Translations under genes and position numbers: made by a program
Part shown: one piece after another, positions 1 to 5,026 of the stretch
Layout: the number at the start of each line of letters is the position of its first letter
Numbering within the stretch: position 1 is the stretch's first letter
The notes under the pieces: model-generated
Seen by the model: only the letters and a program-made list of their open reading frames with translations
Told to the model about the DNA's origin: nothing
The model's database searches: none
DNA from: an uncultured bacterium
GTDB lineage: Bacteria; Cyanobacteriota; Vampirovibrionia; Gastranaerophilales; Gastranaerophilaceae
Length of the DNA stretch: 5,026 nucleotides
NCBI GenBank assembly: GCA_900556295.1
Contig: USOK01000127.1
Span: forward strand, 1-5,026
Direction: 5' to 3'

Positions 1-234
1 AAGGTTATAAAAATAAAGCCTGAATATGCTTATGCCCATTACAATTTGGGCTGTGCATATATAAAACTCGGAAAATACAGCAAGGCAAAATTTGAATTAT
101 TAACTGCAACTGATTACAAAAACAATGTCGCAGATTTCCACTACAACCTTGCATACGTATACAAAAAGTTAAACAAAGAAAAGCAGGCAAAAACTTATAT
201 GGAATACTACAATAAATTAATTGACAATCAGTGA
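1..234 (+). CDS. TPR-repeat protein, C-terminal fragment (5' end outside window)
   Basis: The reading frame is open from base 1 to the TGA at 232-234, so the gene starts left of the window and only its last 77 residues are visible. They contain two tetratricopeptide units. The first runs from about residue 8 to 41 (PEYAYAHYNLGCAYIKLGKY and following). The second runs from about residue 44 to 75 and includes HYNLAYVYKKLNKEKQA. Both show the helix-turn-helix spacing W/Y-x2-L-G/A-x2-Y typical of TPRs. The TTG at 46-48 could be read as a start, but it falls inside the first repeat and is very unlikely to be one. TPR proteins are scaffolds for protein-protein contacts; the partner cannot be told from this fragment. 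The downstream HAD gene begins 7 bases after the stop, so the two are probably co-transcribed. The sequence is rich in Lys, Tyr and Asn, in keeping with the AT-rich genome. Confidence 0.85.
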   Translation, partial: KVIKIKPEYAYAHYNLGCAYIKLGKYSKAKFELLTATDYKNNVADFHYNLAYVYKKLNKEKQAKTYMEYYNKLIDNQ

Positions 235-237
235 GGA
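233..237 (+). promoter_or_regulatory. Ribosome-binding site of the HAD gene, overlapping the TPR stop codon
   Basis: GAGGA at 233-237 is a Shine-Dalgarno sequence lying 4 bases before the ATG at 242. Its first two bases are the last two of the upstream TGA stop. This site decides the start: the alternative TTG at 221 would put seven extra residues before the conserved N-terminus, has no such site, and would overlap the upstream gene. The arrangement suggests translational coupling of the two plus-strand genes. Confidence 0.75.
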
Positions 238-241
238 ACAA

Positions 242-928
242 ATGTTTAAAGGTATAATTTTTGATTTTAACGGCACATTATTTTGGGATTCTGAAAAGCA
301 CCAAGATGCATGGAGAGAATTTTCAAAGCGTTTGAGAACACCTGGTTTCACAGACGAAGAGATGCGTGATTACATGTTTGGCAGAACCAATGAAGATATT
401 ATCAAATACCTTATTGGGAAACAACCGAGTAAAGAGATGGTTGAAAACTTTGCAAAAGAAAAAGAAGCTGTATATAGAGATATGTGTCGAAATGACAAAG
501 AAAATACTGTTCTTGCTCCAGGGGCAATTAAGTTTTTAGACTACCTAAAAGAAAATAATATTCCACACACAATTGCAACAATGTCAGAAAAAGATAATGT
601 TGACTTTTTTATAGAAGAATTTCAACTTGCAAACTGGTTTGACATTGACAAAATTGTATATTCAGATGGAACGATACCTGGAAAACCTGCTCCAGACATT
701 TATATTAAAGCATCAAAAAATTTAGGACTTGCTCCGCAAGATTGCATCGTAGTAGAGGATGCCGTTTCTGGAATAGAATCAGCAAGAACTGCCGGTATTG
801 GGAAAATAATTGCAATAGCATCAATGGAAAGTACGGATTTATATAAAAATATTCCTGCCGTTTCTCAAATCATAAAAAACTTTGACGAAATTGACAGAAA
901 CATATTTGAAATACCATGCATCAAATAG
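242..928 (+). CDS. HAD-superfamily hydrolase, beta-phosphoglucomutase/phosphatase-like, with DxN motif I
   Basis: This 228-residue protein has the size and layout of subfamily I HAD proteins with an alpha-helical C1 cap (beta-phosphoglucomutase, phosphoglycolate phosphatase and relatives), which are cytosolic enzymes acting on small phosphorylated metabolites. Motif I is at residues 8-12 (DFNGT), with D8 the expected phospho-accepting nucleophile. The helical cap spans about residues 14-86 and contains a FGRTNED stretch at 46-52. Motif II is near T113 (IATMS). Motif III is K148 in GKPAPD. Motif IV is E172-D173 in VVEDAVSGIESA, which should bind Mg2+. The oddity is N10 where phosphatases and phosphomutases normally have the second Asp, the general acid/base, so activity may be altered. 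The start at 242 is supported by GAGGA just upstream and by the usual hydrophobic first strand (MFKGIIFDF). The substrate cannot be predicted. No signal peptide or membrane segment is seen. It follows the TPR gene by 7 bases and converges on atpG. Confidence 0.9.
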   Translation: MFKGIIFDFNGTLFWDSEKHQDAWREFSKRLRTPGFTDEEMRDYMFGRTNEDIIKYLIGKQPSKEMVENFAKEKEAVYRDMCRNDKENTVLAPGAIKFLDYLKENNIPHTIATMSEKDNVDFFIEEFQLANWFDIDKIVYSDGTIPGKPAPDIYIKASKNLGLAPQDCIVVEDAVSGIESARTAGIGKIIAIASMESTDLYKNIPAVSQIIKNFDEIDRNIFEIPCIK

Positions 929-940
929 CAAATTTGTTTC

Positions 941-958
941 AAGAATCTATTCTTTTTT
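941..958 (+). terminator. Weak intrinsic terminator-like hairpin after the HAD gene
   Basis: AAGAA (941-945), loop TCTA, TTCTT (950-954), running into further T residues (TTTT to 958, then ATTT). It begins 13 bases after the HAD stop codon. The stem is only 5 bp (6 bp if the loop shrinks to 2 bases) and has a single G-C pair, so it is weak. The T-tract lies on the correct side for plus-strand transcription only. No convincing minus-strand terminator for the atp operon is visible in the 53-base gap. Confidence 0.35.
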
Positions 959-981
959 ATTTATGCAAAATATCTACAAAC

Positions 982-1914
982 TTACCCTAATTGTGCGTTT
1001 GCGCCAGAAACAACTTCAATAATTTCTTGCGTAATAGCAAATTGACGAGTTTTGTTATACTGAACAGATAATCCTTTAATCATTTTTTCAGCATTTGTAG
1101 TTGCCGCAGACATTGCTGTCATTCTGCTTGCAAGCTCACTAGCTTGTGCTTCCAACAACGATTGGAAAAGAATATTTGTCATATACATAGGCACAATCTT
1201 TTGCAAAATACTGTGCATATCAGGCATAAATTCCATCAATGGCTCAATTATATTATCAGTAATTTTTTCATGATCATCATTCAACCCTTTTAAAGGCAAA
1301 ATCGTCCAATTTTCAACAAAATAACTCATCATGTTTTTAAAACGAGTAGTTATAACCTCGATTTTATCAATCTGATGAGAAACAAAATACTCTGCAACAT
1401 CCTCTATCACAAGCTTCGCGCCTTCACCGGTCGGTTCATTTTCGACGCTCAAATAAGTTTTAACGATTTCACAATCCAAATCTTTACATTTACGTCTAAG
1501 AGTTGATATTCCTTTCTGTCCAACAACAAAAAGAATTGTTTTAATTCCTTGTTCCTTGTAATCTTTAATAGTTTGCAAAGTCTTACGCACAACATTTGCA
1601 TTATAGGCACCTGCGAGCCCTTTATTCGAAGTAATTACAAGCAATCCGACAGTCTTAATCTCTCGAACTTGCAAAAGCTCAGGATAATTATCAATAGCTG
1701 ATTTAATTTTCAAACTCTGTGCACTATATGTTCCTACTGACGCCAAAAGTTTTTTAAACATTGAAGTCAATTCTGTTGTAAAAGGTCTTGATGCCTTAAC
1801 TGTATTTTCAGCCTTCTTAACCTTTGCCGCTGCAACCATTTTCATCGCACGAGTAATTTTTTGCGTACTTTGAACACTTTGTATTCTGTTTTTAATATCT
1901 TTTAAATTTGTCAT
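982..1914 (-). CDS. atpG: ATP synthase F1 subunit gamma
   Basis: Gamma is the central rotor shaft of F1: its N- and C-terminal helices form a coiled coil inside the alpha3beta3 ring and its base contacts epsilon and the c-ring. The 310-residue product begins MTNLKDIKNRIQSVQSTQKI, the standard gamma N-terminus, followed by TRAMKMVAAAKVKKAE. The Rossmann-like core contains LLVITSNKGLAGAYN (91-105). The C-terminal helix carries ELASRMTAMSAATTNAEKMI (260-279) and the gamma signature ITQEIIEVVSGANA (294-307). The stretch around 205-230 runs from ILPLKGLND to IEPLMEF without the roughly 35-residue hairpin insertion of photosynthetic gamma subunits. C143 and C148 lie elsewhere and are not the chloroplast redox pair. 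AAAAGG (1921-1926) lies 6 bases before the ATG. It is the last gene of the operon here. It is separated from atpA by 147 bases holding a REP-like hairpin, so its expression may be set apart from that of alpha. Confidence 0.97.
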   Translation of the reverse strand: MTNLKDIKNRIQSVQSTQKITRAMKMVAAAKVKKAENTVKASRPFTTELTSMFKKLLASVGTYSAQSLKIKSAIDNYPELLQVREIKTVGLLVITSNKGLAGAYNANVVRKTLQTIKDYKEQGIKTILFVVGQKGISTLRRKCKDLDCEIVKTYLSVENEPTGEGAKLVIEDVAEYFVSHQIDKIEVITTRFKNMMSYFVENWTILPLKGLNDDHEKITDNIIEPLMEFMPDMHSILQKIVPMYMTNILFQSLLEAQASELASRMTAMSAATTNAEKMIKGLSVQYNKTRQFAITQEIIEVVSGANAQLG

Positions 1915-1958
1915 TTGTTACCTTTTGTCGGGCTTTATTTGAATAATCGATTTATGAT

Positions 1959-1983
1959 GTTGTGGGAATAACCTCCAACCAAC
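1959..1983 (-). repeat. Possible degenerate second REP-like inverted repeat
   Basis: GTTGTGGG (1959-1966) and CCTCCAAC (1972-1979) can pair at 6 of 8 positions around a 5-base loop. The right flank CCAACCAAC (1975-1983) matches CCAACCTAC (2020-2028) of the better copy at 8 of 9 bases, in the same orientation and 45 bases away. On the minus strand the flanking tetranucleotide reads GTTG instead of GTAG. This may be a decayed sister copy, or chance. Confidence 0.3.
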
Positions 1984-1984
1984 A

Positions 1985-2013
1985 TTTATACTTTGTTCAG
2001 GCGTGTTGGGCAA
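1985..2013 (-). promoter_or_regulatory. Candidate internal promoter upstream of atpG
   Basis: On the minus strand TTGCCC (2013-2008) is followed after exactly 17 bases by TATAAA (1990-1985). This matches the sigma-70 -35 hexamer at 4 of 6 bases and the -10 hexamer at 5 of 6. A transcript would start at about 1978 and give atpG a leader of roughly 60 bases. The -35 element lies within the loop and one arm of the REP-like hairpin. In AT-rich DNA such matches arise readily by chance, so this is only a candidate. Confidence 0.3.
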
Positions 2014-2028
2014 GTATGCCCAACCTAC
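2005..2028 (-). repeat. REP-like palindrome with GTAG foot, between atpA and atpG
   Basis: GTTGGGCA (2005-2012) and TGCCCAAC (2017-2024) form a perfect 8-bp inverted repeat with a 4-base loop. Read on the minus strand, the hairpin is preceded directly by GTAG (2028-2025). A GTAG or GGAG tetranucleotide at the 5' foot of a palindrome is the hallmark of REP sequences recognised by RAYT (TnpA-REP) transposases. The element is clearly richer in G+C than its surroundings, as expected of an inserted unit. No T-tract follows the hairpin on either strand, so it is not an intrinsic terminator. In the mRNA it would form a stable hairpin between the alpha and gamma cistrons. The structure is seen directly; the REP identity is inferred, because no other genomic copies can be checked here. 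Confidence 0.65.
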
Positions 2029-2061
2029 CAAAACCACTATATCTAATATCGTTAATTTCTA

Positions 2062-3573
2062 TTAAAATGTTTTCTTGAATTTAGTCAATGCATCTCTCAA
2101 TTCAGCTTTATCAGCGTCTTCAAGTTTTGCACCACCATTAAGTTTTTCAACAAGTCCTGACATATTAGTGTCAAGGAATGCAAACCATTCTTTCTTGAAC
2201 TTAGCAATATCAGTATTTGCAACATCATCAAGAACTCCTTCGTTTGCTGCAAACAAAATCGTAATTTGTTCTGCAACACTCAACGGATTGTATTGAGGCT
2301 GTTTCAATACTTCTGTAAGTTTTTCACCTCTCAATAATTGAGCTTTTGTAGAAGCGTCCAAATCAGATGCGAACTGAGCGAATGCCGCAAGTTCGTTATA
2401 CTGCGCTAAATCAAGTCTTAACTGACCTGCAACCTGTTTGATACCTTTGGTTTGAGCTGCGCCACCAACACGAGATACAGAAATACCCGCGTTAATAGCC
2501 GGTCTTACACCAGAGTTGAACAAGTTAGATTCCAAGAAAATCTGTCCGTCAGTAATTGAAATTACATTAGTTGGAATGTATGCAGACACGTCACCTGCCT
2601 GAGTTTCAATAATTGGCAAAGCAGTAATACTTCCACCACCCAATTCATCATTCAATTTTACAGCACGTTCAAGAAGTCTTGAGTGAAGATAGAAAACATC
2701 TCCAGGGTAAGCTTCACGTCCTGGTGGTCTTTTAAGAAGCAAACTCATTGCACGGTAAGCCTGAGCGTGTTTCGACAAGTCATCATAAATAATCAAAACA
2801 TCTCTGCCTTGTTCCATAAATTCTTCACCAATTGCAACACCAGCAAACGGAGCGATATATTGCAAAGGTGCAGCCTCATTTGCCGTTGCTGATACAATGA
2901 TTGAATATTCCATTGCACCATGTTCTTCCAATGTCTTTGCAATTTGTGCAACAGTAGAAGCTTTCTGCCCGATTGCAACATAAATACAAATTACATTTTG
3001 ACCTTTTTGGTTAATAATTGTATCTAGCGCAATTGCAGTTTTACCGGTCTGTCTGTCGCCAATAATCAACTCACGTTGTCCTCGACCGATAGGAGTTAAA
3101 GCGTCAATCGCCGTCAAACCTGTTTGCAAAGGTTGATGAACAGATTTTCTTGCAACAATACCCGGAGCAACTCTTTCGATTGGTCTAGTTTTATCTGAAT
3201 TGATTTCACCTTTACCATCAATCGGTTTACCTGTCGGATCAACAATTCTACCAATAAGTGCGTCGCCAACTGGAACTGATGCAATTCTACCTGTTGTTTT
3301 AACAGTCATACCTTCTTTAATCTGTGTATATTCACCCAAAATTACGATACCAACGTTATCTTCATCAAGGTTCATCGTAATTCCGAGAGTGTCCTTGCCG
3401 TCCTCAAACGTTACAAGTTCATTTGACATTACATTTCTTAGTCCGTAAACCCTTGCAATACCATCACCAACTTCAATTACAGTACCTGTGTTTGATACTT
3501 GTGATTGGAGCTCAAAGTTTTCGATTTTGCTTTTAATTATAGAACTAATTTCATCTGGTTTAATAAGTGCCAT
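2062..3573 (-). CDS. atpA: ATP synthase F1 subunit alpha
   Basis: Alpha alternates with beta in the F1 hexamer, binds nucleotide at the non-catalytic sites and supplies an arginine finger to the catalytic sites. The 503-residue product has the family's normal length. The N-terminal beta-barrel domain covers about residues 25-95. The nucleotide-binding domain carries the Walker A motif GDRQTGKT (172-179, K178), a Walker B-type strand VLIIYDD (259-265) and GREAYPGDVFYLHSRLLERA (285-304). The alpha/beta signature PAINAGISVS (358-367) precedes R368, the expected arginine finger, in SRVGGAAQ. The helical C-terminal domain follows. The Q after the Arg in GDRQTGKT and the VGGAAQTKG stretch identify it as alpha rather than beta. 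AGAGGG (3585-3580) sits 6 bases before the ATG and overlaps the atpH stop, suggesting translational coupling. No key residue is missing and there is no frameshift. Confidence 0.99.
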   Translation of the reverse strand: MALIKPDEISSIIKSKIENFELQSQVSNTGTVIEVGDGIARVYGLRNVMSNELVTFEDGKDTLGITMNLDEDNVGIVILGEYTQIKEGMTVKTTGRIASVPVGDALIGRIVDPTGKPIDGKGEINSDKTRPIERVAPGIVARKSVHQPLQTGLTAIDALTPIGRGQRELIIGDRQTGKTAIALDTIINQKGQNVICIYVAIGQKASTVAQIAKTLEEHGAMEYSIIVSATANEAAPLQYIAPFAGVAIGEEFMEQGRDVLIIYDDLSKHAQAYRAMSLLLKRPPGREAYPGDVFYLHSRLLERAVKLNDELGGGSITALPIIETQAGDVSAYIPTNVISITDGQIFLESNLFNSGVRPAINAGISVSRVGGAAQTKGIKQVAGQLRLDLAQYNELAAFAQFASDLDASTKAQLLRGEKLTEVLKQPQYNPLSVAEQITILFAANEGVLDDVANTDIAKFKKEWFAFLDTNMSGLVEKLNGGAKLEDADKAELRDALTKFKKTF

Positions 3574-3583
3574 AATTTTCCCT

Positions 3584-4132
3584 CTATATTATATTTTTAC
3601 TTAAATTTTCTAACTTATTTCGCAAACTGTTGTCAACGACATCATCGCCAATTCTGATTATCAAACCGCCAATAATATCTTTATCAACATTCCAGTTTGG
3701 AATAACTGTTTTTTGTAATTTGTTTTGAAGCTTCTCAACCAATCTTTGTTTTCTATCATCAGAAATTTCAACAGCTGAAACAACTTCAACCCTTTTTACA
3801 TTATGAATTTCATCAACTTCGCAAGAATACGCCTCAACAATTTGATTTAACTCATAAAATCTGTTTTTATCAATCAGAACTTTCAAGAAATTTATCAATT
3901 TATCATTAATCTGACCTGAAAAAACACTATCCAAAATCTCGTATTTAGTATTGTTTGCAACCGCTGGATTTTCCATAACCTGAGTAAGTTCTGTTGAACT
4001 TGAAACAATTTCTTTCACCTTATTCAAATCATTCAAAATATCATCATAAGACATAACTCCATCTTCTCCAACTTGGAGCAACGAATTAGCATAATTTTTA
4101 GCTGATGTTGAAATTTTAACTTCTGTACTCAT
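3584..4132 (-). CDS. atpH: ATP synthase F1 subunit delta (OSCP homologue)
   Basis: Delta sits on top of the F1 hexamer and ties it to the peripheral stalk formed here by b and b'. The 182-residue product matches the family length of about 175-185. The N-terminal helical domain begins with AKNYANSLLQ (11-20), the usual A-x2-Y-A-x-A/S-L motif, and includes NFLKVLIDKNR (81-91). The C-terminal domain contains VEVVSAVEIS (115-124) and the delta signature region NVDKDIIGGLIIRIGDDVVD (148-167), with the conserved Gly pair at 155-156. AGGA (4144-4141), inside the end of atpF, lies 8 bases before the ATG. Only 3 bases separate the atpF stop from this start, so translation is probably coupled. The gene ends in TAG 10 bases before atpA. 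In bacteria with this operon order atpH is the accepted symbol; older cyanobacterial and plastid naming calls delta atpD. Confidence 0.96.
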   Translation of the reverse strand: MSTEVKISTSAKNYANSLLQVGEDGVMSYDDILNDLNKVKEIVSSSTELTQVMENPAVANNTKYEILDSVFSGQINDKLINFLKVLIDKNRFYELNQIVEAYSCEVDEIHNVKRVEVVSAVEISDDRKQRLVEKLQNKLQKTVIPNWNVDKDIIGGLIIRIGDDVVDNSLRNKLENLSKNII

Positions 4133-4135
4133 AAA

Positions 4136-4639
4136 TTATATCCTGCCTAAGTTTTCAATACTTTCATCTATGAACTTGTTGTGTAAATCAGGATTTTCGT
4201 CTAACAATCCTTGAATATGTCTTTTCGCAAGCTCAACAGATGCATTCAAAGTCTTTTCCGTCATCTTTGCAGAAATAGTTTTTTCTTCTGCACCGATAAC
4301 TCTTTCAATATTTTTTTCAATCAACTTAACTTTCTCATCTGTATCGGCAGAAATCTGTTTTGCAATTCCTTCAGCGCGATTTGTGGCATCTTTCAATTGT
4401 CCAGCTATTTCTTCATCAATATGCTCAATTGATTTTTGTGCATTTAGCAAACGTCCCTTTGCACTCTCTTGTTCAGATTTCGCATTTTCAATTGACTTAA
4501 TAATCCCTTGTTTTATTTTTTCAACACCACTTGCGACATTTAATTTCTTATAAAGCACCGCAAAAATAATTAGCAATACTGCAAAATTAAATGTATTTGA
4601 TTCTACTATGATGTTCCAAAAATTTACCAATTCATTCAT
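4136..4639 (-). CDS. atpF: ATP synthase Fo subunit b (peripheral stalk)
   Basis: Subunit b anchors the peripheral stalk in the membrane and holds the stator against rotation. The 167-residue protein has a single N-terminal membrane segment at about residues 15-30 (NTFNFAVLLIIFAVLY), followed by KKLNV and a long, highly charged helix rich in Glu, Lys, Ala and Gln (about 38-145) predicted to form the coiled coil. This is the typical b architecture at typical length. It pairs with the separate b' gene upstream, so the stalk is a b/b' heterodimer as in cyanobacteria, rather than the b homodimer of E. coli. The ATG overlaps the TAA stop of atpF' by one base (TAATG), and AGGA (4653-4650) lies 10 bases before it inside the upstream gene. 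These features support coupled translation and equal output of the two stalk subunits. Confidence 0.94.
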   Translation of the reverse strand: MNELVNFWNIIVESNTFNFAVLLIIFAVLYKKLNVASGVEKIKQGIIKSIENAKSEQESAKGRLLNAQKSIEHIDEEIAGQLKDATNRAEGIAKQISADTDEKVKLIEKNIERVIGAEEKTISAKMTEKTLNASVELAKRHIQGLLDENPDLHNKFIDESIENLGRI

Positions 4640-5026
4640 TAGTTAAGTATCCTGTTTACAAGTTCATTGTCGGCATTTTCAATGTGACAATCCATACCGA
4701 GCACTTTTGATGAAATTACTTCTGCCAAATCTTTAACCTTAGATTTAAGCTCCTCAGTTGTTTTCAAAGCCTCATCTTTCAAGTTTAACTTGGCAGTTGA
4801 AATTTCATCTTGTGATTTTTGTTTTGCACTGTTTGTTAGCACCTTGGAATTTTCATTTGCTTCATTTACTTTATCAGCGACAATTTTCTTTGACTCAGCC
4901 AAAGATTTGTTTAATCTTTCATCTCTATCCTTTAATATCGCATTTGCTCTATTATTAGAATTCAAAGCATCAGATTTCGCGTCATTAATTACTCTTTGAC
5001 GTTCGTCCATAACAGATTCCAACGGC
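4639..5026 (-). CDS. atpF': ATP synthase Fo subunit b' (peripheral stalk), 5' end outside window
   Basis: The frame is open to the right window edge, and 128 residues plus the TAA stop are visible. The visible part begins PLESVMDERQRVINDAKSDA, which matches the juncture after the membrane segment of b-type subunits (P-L-x2-V-M-D-E-R). The N-terminal membrane helix and the true start therefore lie beyond position 5026. The TTG at 5022-5020 is not a credible start, because it would remove the membrane anchor. The remainder is a long charged helix rich in Lys, Ala, Asn, Glu and Ser, the coiled-coil stalk. Position immediately before atpF, one-base overlap with it, and lack of a second b gene elsewhere in the block support b' rather than a duplicated b. 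The symbol atpF' (also written atpF2 or, in cyanobacteria, atpG) is used for this subunit; it should not be confused with gamma. Confidence 0.88.
   Translation of the reverse strand, partial: PLESVMDERQRVINDAKSDALNSNNRANAILKDRDERLNKSLAESKKIVADKVNEANENSKVLTNSAKQKSQDEISTAKLNLKDEALKTTEELKSKVKDLAEVISSKVLGMDCHIENADNELVNRILN

Noticed and set aside
5..241. Minus-strand Cys/Leu-rich frame opposite the TPR gene
   Set aside because: It is antisense to clear TPR repeats and has no family features.
929..936. CAAATTTG palindrome after the HAD stop
   Set aside because: Too short to form a useful hairpin, with no loop; most likely chance.
1470..1490. C143 and C148 of gamma as a redox switch like that of chloroplast gamma
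   Set aside because: The chloroplast pair sits in the insertion that this protein lacks; these cysteines lie in a different part of the core, and CKDLDC is not the known motif.
1945..1952. AATCGATT palindrome as an operator
   Set aside because: An 8-base palindrome in AT-rich DNA is expected by chance and no known regulator site is matched.
2005..2024. Hairpin as an intrinsic terminator between atpA and atpG
   Set aside because: No T-tract follows it on either strand (the minus-strand continuation is ACGCCTGAAC), so it lacks the required second element.
2075..2296. Plus-strand open frame opposite the 3' part of atpA
   Set aside because: It lies wholly antisense to a highly conserved gene, has no ribosome-binding site I could see, and its product has no recognisable features; it is a shadow of atpA.
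3200..3448. Plus-strand open frame opposite the 5' part of atpA
   Set aside because: The Ser/Pro/Ile-rich product is the kind expected from the complement of a conserved coding region; no independent support.
4211..4432. Plus-strand frame opposite atpF, rich in Phe and Cys
   Set aside because: The composition follows from reading Lys/Glu-rich coiled-coil codons on the other strand; not a real membrane protein.
4758..4999. Overlapping plus-strand frames opposite atpF'
   Set aside because: Two frames are open at once over a coiled-coil gene, an effect of composition rather than coding.

Overview
This AT-rich window carries two short gene blocks that converge at about position 950. The minus strand holds the distal part of an F-type ATP synthase operon, read right to left: atpF' (subunit b', cut by the right window edge), atpF (b), atpH (delta), atpA (alpha) and atpG (gamma). 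The plus strand holds the end of a TPR-repeat protein, cut by the left edge, followed by a HAD-superfamily phosphatase/phosphomutase-like gene.

The window suggests a member of the cyanobacterial lineage, most likely a non-photosynthetic one (Vampirovibrionia/'Melainabacteria', for example a gut Gastranaerophilales). This is an inference from three things. First, there are separate b and b' genes in the order b'-b-delta-alpha-gamma. Second, the operon appears to end after gamma, with no beta or epsilon gene following, as in the split cyanobacterial arrangement. Third, the gamma subunit lacks the roughly 35-residue insertion of photosynthetic cyanobacterial and chloroplast gamma subunits. Low GC and the lack of that insert argue against an ordinary cyanobacterium. 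The assignment is not proven by this window.

Layout: 1-234 TPR protein C-terminus (+); 242-928 HAD protein (+), with its ribosome-binding site overlapping the TPR stop codon; 929-981 convergent gap with one weak terminator-like hairpin for the plus strand; 982-1914 atpG (-); 1915-2061 a 147-base gap inside the atp operon; 2062-3573 atpA (-); 3584-4132 atpH (-); 4136-4639 atpF (-); 4639-5026 atpF' (-, partial). From atpF' to atpA the genes are separated by -1, 3 and 10 bases, which suggests translational coupling. The atpA-atpG junction is the only loose one.

That loose junction is the most unusual part of the window. It carries a perfect 8-bp inverted repeat preceded directly, on the minus strand, by GTAG. 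This is the architecture of REP palindromes mobilised by RAYT (TnpA-REP) transposases. A degraded second copy may lie about 45 bases further on, and a promoter-like -35/-10 pair uses one arm of the hairpin. The element could set gamma expression apart from alpha. The HAD protein has an Asn in place of the second Asp of the catalytic DxD motif. No wholly new system is evident; the remainder is a conserved core operon.
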